Below, one piece after another: positions 59,948 to 64,000 of a stretch of DNA of 64,000 nucleotides. The notes under the pieces were generated by a model. It ran no database searches and was not told the origin of the DNA. It saw only the letters and a program-made list of their open reading frames with translations. The translations under genes and the position numbers were made by a program. This DNA comes from Anaerolineales bacterium (lineage in GTDB: Bacteria; Chloroflexota; Anaerolineae; Anaerolineales; Villigracilaceae). The DNA lies in assembly GCA_030583905.1 (NCBI GenBank), contig CP129481.1, positions 2,944,136 through 3,008,135 on the forward strand, written 5' to 3'. Numbering within the stretch: the first letter of the stretch is position 1; each line of letters opens with the position of its first letter.

Positions 59948-62020
59948 ATGAAAGCCATTTACCAGAAAACAAAGACTGTCGACCAGACCGACGACTACCA
60001 CGGCACATCCGTCGCCGACCCCTACCGCTGGCTGGAGGATGTCGATTCGCCCGAAACGCACGAATGGATCCGCGCGCAAAATGAACTTACTTTCTCCTAC
60101 CTTGAGAAAATCCCTGTACGCGACCAAATCAACAAACGCCTGACCGAACTGTGGGATTTCGCAAAAGCATGGGCGCCCTACAAATACGGAAACATCTATT
60201 TTCAGGAACGCAACAGCGGACTGCAAAACCAGAACGTCCTGTACGTCAGTGAAAGCCTCAGCGCAGAACCCCGCATCCTGCTCGACCCGAACAGCCTCTC
60301 GGAAGATGGAACCGTCGCACTCACATCCTTTTCGATCAGCAAGGATGGCAAATGGCTCGCCCACGCTACATCCGCCAGCGGATCGGACTGGCTGACATGG
60401 CGTGTCCGTAGTGTGAAAACGGGCAAAGACCTGGACGAGAAGATCGAATGGAGTAAATTCAGTGGCGCCGCATGGCTGGGTGATAGCTCCGGATTCTTTT
60501 ACTCCCGCTATGATGCGCCAGACGAAGGCGGTGAGTATCAAAGCACGAATTACAATCAGAAAGTTTTCCTGCATAAACTGAACACGCCGCAATCACAGGA
60601 CGAACTGATCTATGAACGCCCAGACCAAAAGGAATGGGGTTTTCAATCAGATGTCAGCGCCGATGGACGTTATCTCACGCTCATCGTCGGTCAGGGCACG
60701 GATGTCCGCAACCGCTTCTTCTACCGCGACCTGCAGGGTGAAAACAAATTCATCGAACTCATCCCCGACCTTGAAGCCACATACGAATTCGTCGGCAATG
60801 ACGGCACCCGCTTTTACTTCTTCACCAATCTCGACGCCCCGCGCGGCCGCCTGATCGCCGTGGATATTACAAAGCCCGACAAGGCAAACTGGCAGACCAT
60901 CCTTTCAGAAAGCAAGGCGGTGCTTGAAGGTGTAAAAATGGTCAATGACCAGTTTGCCGCGCTTTACAACGAAGACGCCCATCACATCATCCGCCTGTTC
61001 AAACTCGACGGCTCACCCGATGGAGAGATTCCCTTCCCGGTGCTTGGATCCATCGTACAGATCAACGACCTTGGACTCCGCGCTTCACGCTCGGACGATG
61101 AGTTGTTCTACACGTTCCAATCCTTTCTCCATCCGACAACGGTGTACCGCTACGACTTCAAGACTCGCACCGCAAACGCCGTCAATTCGCCCGAACTCGA
61201 CTTCGATCCTTCCATTTATGAGACGCGCCAGGTCTTCGTCCCCAGTAAAGACGGAACGAAAGTTCCCATGTACCTGACCCACAAAAAAGGACTCAAACTC
61301 GACGGGCAAAACCCGACCTTGCTGTACGGCTACGGCGGATTCAACATCTCAGTAATGCCGATGTTCGCAGTCAGCCGCTTGATCTGGCTGGAACTGGGCG
61401 GCGTGTACGCATCCGCCAATATGCGCGGCGGCGCGGAATACGGCGAAGAATGGCATCAGGGCGGCATGTTGAAAAACAAACAAAATGTATTCGACGATTT
61501 CATTGCCTGTGCCGAGTGGCTGATCGCCGAAAGAATCACATCCACGCCCAAACTCGCCATCGAAGGGCGTTCGAACGGCGGTTTGCTGGTCGGCGCCTGC
61601 ATGACCCAGCGTCCCGACCTGTTTGGCGCGTGTCTGCCCATCGTCGGCGTGATGGACATGCTGCGCTTCCATAAATTCACCATCGGCTGGGCATGGGTCA
61701 GCGATTACGGCTCGCCCGACAACCCCGAGCAATTCAAGACGCTGTACGCCTATTCTCCGTATCACAACCTTAAACCGGATACGAACTATCCCGCCACCCT
61801 CGTCCTCACCGGTGACCATGATGACCGTGTGGTGCCTGGTCACTCGTTCAAGTTCGCGGCGCGCCTGCAAGAATGTCAGGTTGGGGACGGGCCAACGCTC
61901 ATCCGCATCCAGACCAAGGCGGGGCACGGATTCGGCAAACCCACCAAGATCATGATCGACGAACTTGCGGACATTTACGCCTTTCTGGTGACCGCACTGG
62001 ACATGCAAATCGAACTTTAA
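59948..62020 (+). CDS. Prolyl oligopeptidase family serine peptidase
   Basis: A 690-residue enzyme of the S9A family, of normal length. N-terminal 'DDYHGTSVADPYRWLEDVDS' is typical, then a seven-bladed propeller (about residues 70-410) that gates the active site, and an alpha/beta hydrolase domain with Ser in 'AIEGRSNGGLLVG' (about 541), Asp in 'TGDHDDRVVPGHS' and His in 'KAGHGFGKP'. No signal peptide is seen, so it acts in the cytoplasm on short Pro-containing peptides. ATG at 59948 fits AAGGAG upstream better than GTG at 59939. Confidence 0.95.
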   Translation: MKAIYQKTKTVDQTDDYHGTSVADPYRWLEDVDSPETHEWIRAQNELTFSYLEKIPVRDQINKRLTELWDFAKAWAPYKYGNIYFQERNSGLQNQNVLYVSESLSAEPRILLDPNSLSEDGTVALTSFSISKDGKWLAHATSASGSDWLTWRVRSVKTGKDLDEKIEWSKFSGAAWLGDSSGFFYSRYDAPDEGGEYQSTNYNQKVFLHKLNTPQSQDELIYERPDQKEWGFQSDVSADGRYLTLIVGQGTDVRNRFFYRDLQGENKFIELIPDLEATYEFVGNDGTRFYFFTNLDAPRGRLIAVDITKPDKANWQTILSESKAVLEGVKMVNDQFAALYNEDAHHIIRLFKLDGSPDGEIPFPVLGSIVQINDLGLRASRSDDELFYTFQSFLHPTTVYRYDFKTRTANAVNSPELDFDPSIYETRQVFVPSKDGTKVPMYLTHKKGLKLDGQNPTLLYGYGGFNISVMPMFAVSRLIWLELGGVYASANMRGGAEYGEEWHQGGMLKNKQNVFDDFIACAEWLIAERITSTPKLAIEGRSNGGLLVGACMTQRPDLFGACLPIVGVMDMLRFHKFTIGWAWVSDYGSPDNPEQFKTLYAYSPYHNLKPDTNYPATLVLTGDHDDRVVPGHSFKFAARLQECQVGDGPTLIRIQTKAGHGFGKPTKIMIDELADIYAFLVTALDMQIEL

Positions 62021-62037
62021 GCATAGTGTCTTCCTTC

Positions 62038-62073
62038 AAAGAACGCCGGCGCAATGAACGCTGGCGTTCTTTT
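62038..62073 (+). terminator. Intrinsic terminator after the peptidase gene
   Basis: AAAGAACGCCGGCG pairs with CGCTGGCGTTCTTTT around AATGAA (one G-T pair), followed by TTTTATT. Confidence 0.88.
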
Positions 62074-62125
62074 ATTGCTGATTTCCCCAAATATTTACCC
62101 TGATTTTCATCCTTTTAGTCCATGA

Positions 62126-62131
62126 TATAAT
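62126..62131 (+). promoter_or_regulatory. Putative -10 element (TATAAT) for the Ser/Thr kinase gene
   Basis: Consensus TATAAT in an AT-rich stretch 46 bases before the ATG at 62178. No clear -35 hexamer. Confidence 0.45.
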
Positions 62132-62177
62132 CGCCCATCATATATTTTGAATTTATAAGACAATCTCCGATCATTCG

Positions 62178-63911
62178 ATGACCAAACAAACCATAGCAAG
62201 ATATGAGATAAAATCCGAGATCGGCAAGGGCGGAATGGCTTCGGTCTATCTTGCGTACGACCCGAATTTTCGCCGTAATGTAGCCATCAAATTAATTTCC
62301 ATAAATCTTCAAGAAAATCCCGTGTTTCGCGAGCGTTTCGAGCGTGAAGCGCACCTGATCGCACAGATCGAACACCCCGCCATCGTCCCCGTCTATGATT
62401 TCGGCGAACAAAACGACCAGCTTTATCTGGTCATGCGGCACATGGCGGGAGGCACTCTCACCGGCAAGGTAAAAGAAGGGAAATCGACCCTCGAGTACGC
62501 GGTCAGGATCATGTCACAGATCGCTCCGGCGCTGGACGCCGTGCATGCTCAAGGCGTTGTCCATCGCGACCTGAAGCCGGGGAACATCCTGCTGGATGGG
62601 TTCGGCAATCCAGCTATTTCCGATTTTGGGATCGCCCACCTTACCGCATCCACCACCGACCTGACCGGCAGCGCCATCATCGGGACGCCGTCGTATATGA
62701 GTCCGGAGCAGGTGCGCAGCGATCCGAATCTGGATGGACGCAGCGATGTCTATGCGTTGGGCGTGATCCTGTTCGAGATGCTTGCCGGGCGGGGTCCCTT
62801 CCAGGCAGAAACACCATTGAGGGTGGCGCTGAAACACCTGACCGATTCCATTCCTCCCATCCACTCCTTCCGCCCGGATCTGCCAATGGAGCTTGAAGCG
62901 GTACTGAATAAAGCCATGGCAAAAGACCCGGAGATGCGTTATGCAACCGCATCCGAACTGGTGTTCGACCTGCAGGAAGTGTTTGACAACTACAAGGCGG
63001 GCAAAATCACCGCGCCAAACAAAGGGACGATCCCTTCCAGCGACGATGATGCCACCGAAATTGATACTGGTGACGATTCATCACTGCTGGCGGCGTACCC
63101 GCCCGCTTCGCCTCGATCTAACCCGCAAATTGCCTCTGATCTATCAGCATCTTCATCCCCTTCACATTTAAAAACACCTCAACCAAAACGGTCTCGCATT
63201 GGATTTCCACAGATCATTTTCGGCGCAGTCATCGGATTGATCGCACTCTTCATTTGCGGCTCCGCCGGCTTACTCGGAACCTGGTTCCAATTTGTCAGAC
63301 CAACCTTCTCCGCAAGTCAGGAGGCGACCGCCATCCCAACAGCCACTGAGACAGTAGAAACCATCCTGTTCACAGACAATTTCTCCGACCCGGCAAGCGG
63401 CTGGCCCATTCTGCAGAACGATCAGGGACGTTACAGCTATCAACAGGATGGATATCACATTGCGGTCGACCAAATGGATGCGATCATCTGGGCGAAAACC
63501 AGCAGGAGCGATGGCAATGTCAGCCTGTACGTGGATGCCAGACCGGTCAATAGCTCAAGCGGATATTACGGTCTGCTTTGCCGAATCCAGGATGACCAGA
63601 ATTTTTATTATTTTCTAGTGCAGTCCAACGGGAGCTACACCATGGGGAAATACAAGAATTCCGAGTTCCAGCCCTTCTTCACAGGTGGATGGCGGCAAAG
63701 CGACGCCGTTCAACAGGGTGTCCAAACCAACCGCCTGAAAGCAGACTGCATGGGAAACACGCTGCGGTTATATGTGAACGGCACACTGCTCGCTGAAGCA
63801 ACCGACAACGAATTTAGTTCGGGTTTCAGCGGAATCGGTGCTGCATCGCTGGACGTCCAAAGTTTTGAAGTGATATTCAACAATTTTCTGATCACGGCTC
63901 CAAGCCAGTGA
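62178..63911 (+). CDS. Receptor-type Ser/Thr protein kinase (PknB-like) with extracellular beta-sandwich
   Basis: A 577-residue kinase. Residues about 9-270 are a PknB-type kinase domain: Gly loop 'IGKGGMASVYLA', Lys in 'VAIKLIS', catalytic loop 'VHRDLKPGNILLD' (about 131-143), 'ISDFGIAHL' and APE-like 'SPEQVRSDP'. A Ser/Pro/Asp-rich linker is followed by one membrane segment ('IIFGAVIGLIALFICGSAGL', about 350-370) and an external domain of about 180 residues ('LFTDNFSDPASGWPI', 'YYGLLCRIQDDQNFYYFLV'), which resembles concanavalin-like/LamG-type beta-sandwiches, not PASTA repeats. It may sense a glycan. The next gene probably encodes an FHA protein, a natural partner. Confidence 0.92.
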   Translation: MTKQTIARYEIKSEIGKGGMASVYLAYDPNFRRNVAIKLISINLQENPVFRERFEREAHLIAQIEHPAIVPVYDFGEQNDQLYLVMRHMAGGTLTGKVKEGKSTLEYAVRIMSQIAPALDAVHAQGVVHRDLKPGNILLDGFGNPAISDFGIAHLTASTTDLTGSAIIGTPSYMSPEQVRSDPNLDGRSDVYALGVILFEMLAGRGPFQAETPLRVALKHLTDSIPPIHSFRPDLPMELEAVLNKAMAKDPEMRYATASELVFDLQEVFDNYKAGKITAPNKGTIPSSDDDATEIDTGDDSSLLAAYPPASPRSNPQIASDLSASSSPSHLKTPQPKRSRIGFPQIIFGAVIGLIALFICGSAGLLGTWFQFVRPTFSASQEATAIPTATETVETILFTDNFSDPASGWPILQNDQGRYSYQQDGYHIAVDQMDAIIWAKTSRSDGNVSLYVDARPVNSSSGYYGLLCRIQDDQNFYYFLVQSNGSYTMGKYKNSEFQPFFTGGWRQSDAVQQGVQTNRLKADCMGNTLRLYVNGTLLAEATDNEFSSGFSGIGAASLDVQSFEVIFNNFLITAPSQ

Positions 63912-63933
63912 TTGCAGTCTACAGGATTACACC

Positions 63934-64000
63934 ATGACCGATTTTGGCAAATTGATCCTCAGCAAAGCGGATGGTCTCCATCAGGAGTTCATTCTCAACA
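63934..64000 (+). CDS. Start of a probable FHA-domain protein (cut by window end)
   Basis: Only 22 codons are visible after ATG 63934: 'MTDFGKLILSKADGLHQEFI' and on. The beta-strand pattern resembles the first strands of FHA domains, and position after a Ser/Thr kinase fits. The call rests on little sequence. Confidence 0.45.
   Translation, partial: MTDFGKLILSKADGLHQEFILN

Overview
The window looks like a chromosomal segment of a Chloroflexota bacterium, most likely class Anaerolineae. This is inference from gene content: topA carries an extra N-terminal Cys-rich ribbon, ffh-rpsP-KH-rimM-dprA-manC-topA form one leftward cluster, there are PknB-type kinases with lectin-like exteriors, and short palindromes of kinds common in that group recur. 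No 16S rRNA or other decisive marker is present.

Region by region: (1) 1-2696 is the 3' part of a large secreted beta-propeller protein. (2) 3261-21969 is a defence island on the + strand: a Hachiman pair (hamA, hamB), a giant STAND/NACHT NTPase with about eighteen helical repeats that is split by a 10-A run, a complete type I restriction-modification operon (hsdM, hsdS, hsdR), then a vWA protein followed by a protein kinase-Roc-COR fusion. The last pair is the best candidate here for a poorly described system. (3) 22020-31448 is a leftward plasmid-like maintenance module: SH3 lipoprotein, membrane protein, ParA, ribbon-helix-helix partner, tyrosine recombinase, primase-helicase and a replication-relaxation-like protein, with an iteron-like repeat field at 23844-24127. 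No relaxase or conjugation genes are seen. (4) 31538-35553 is a collection of broken RHS 3' ends mixed with small lipoprotein or membrane genes and a PQQ-type propeller, ending next to tRNA-Leu(UAA). (5) 35598-64000 is mostly core chromosome: tRNA-Leu, dgt, greA, topA, manC, dprA, rimM, khpA, rpsP, ffh; then an EcsC-TerB gene in a 2-kb segment bounded by a direct repeat, an MFS exporter, a thioredoxin-like lipoprotein with an in-frame TGA at the first active-site Cys position (candidate selenoprotein), P5C dehydrogenase, a split CoA-transferase, transporters and enzymes, rarA, a prolyl oligopeptidase and a receptor Ser/Thr kinase followed by the start of a probable FHA protein.

How it works together: the island would layer modification-based restriction (HsdMSR), a nuclease-helicase system (Hachiman), and signal-sensing NTPases (STAND, Roco), several of which look mosaic in base composition, as expected for swapped recognition domains. 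Many genes in the core part show a TANAAT hexamer 6-13 bases before the start codon without a Shine-Dalgarno sequence, suggesting widespread leaderless or near-leaderless transcripts.
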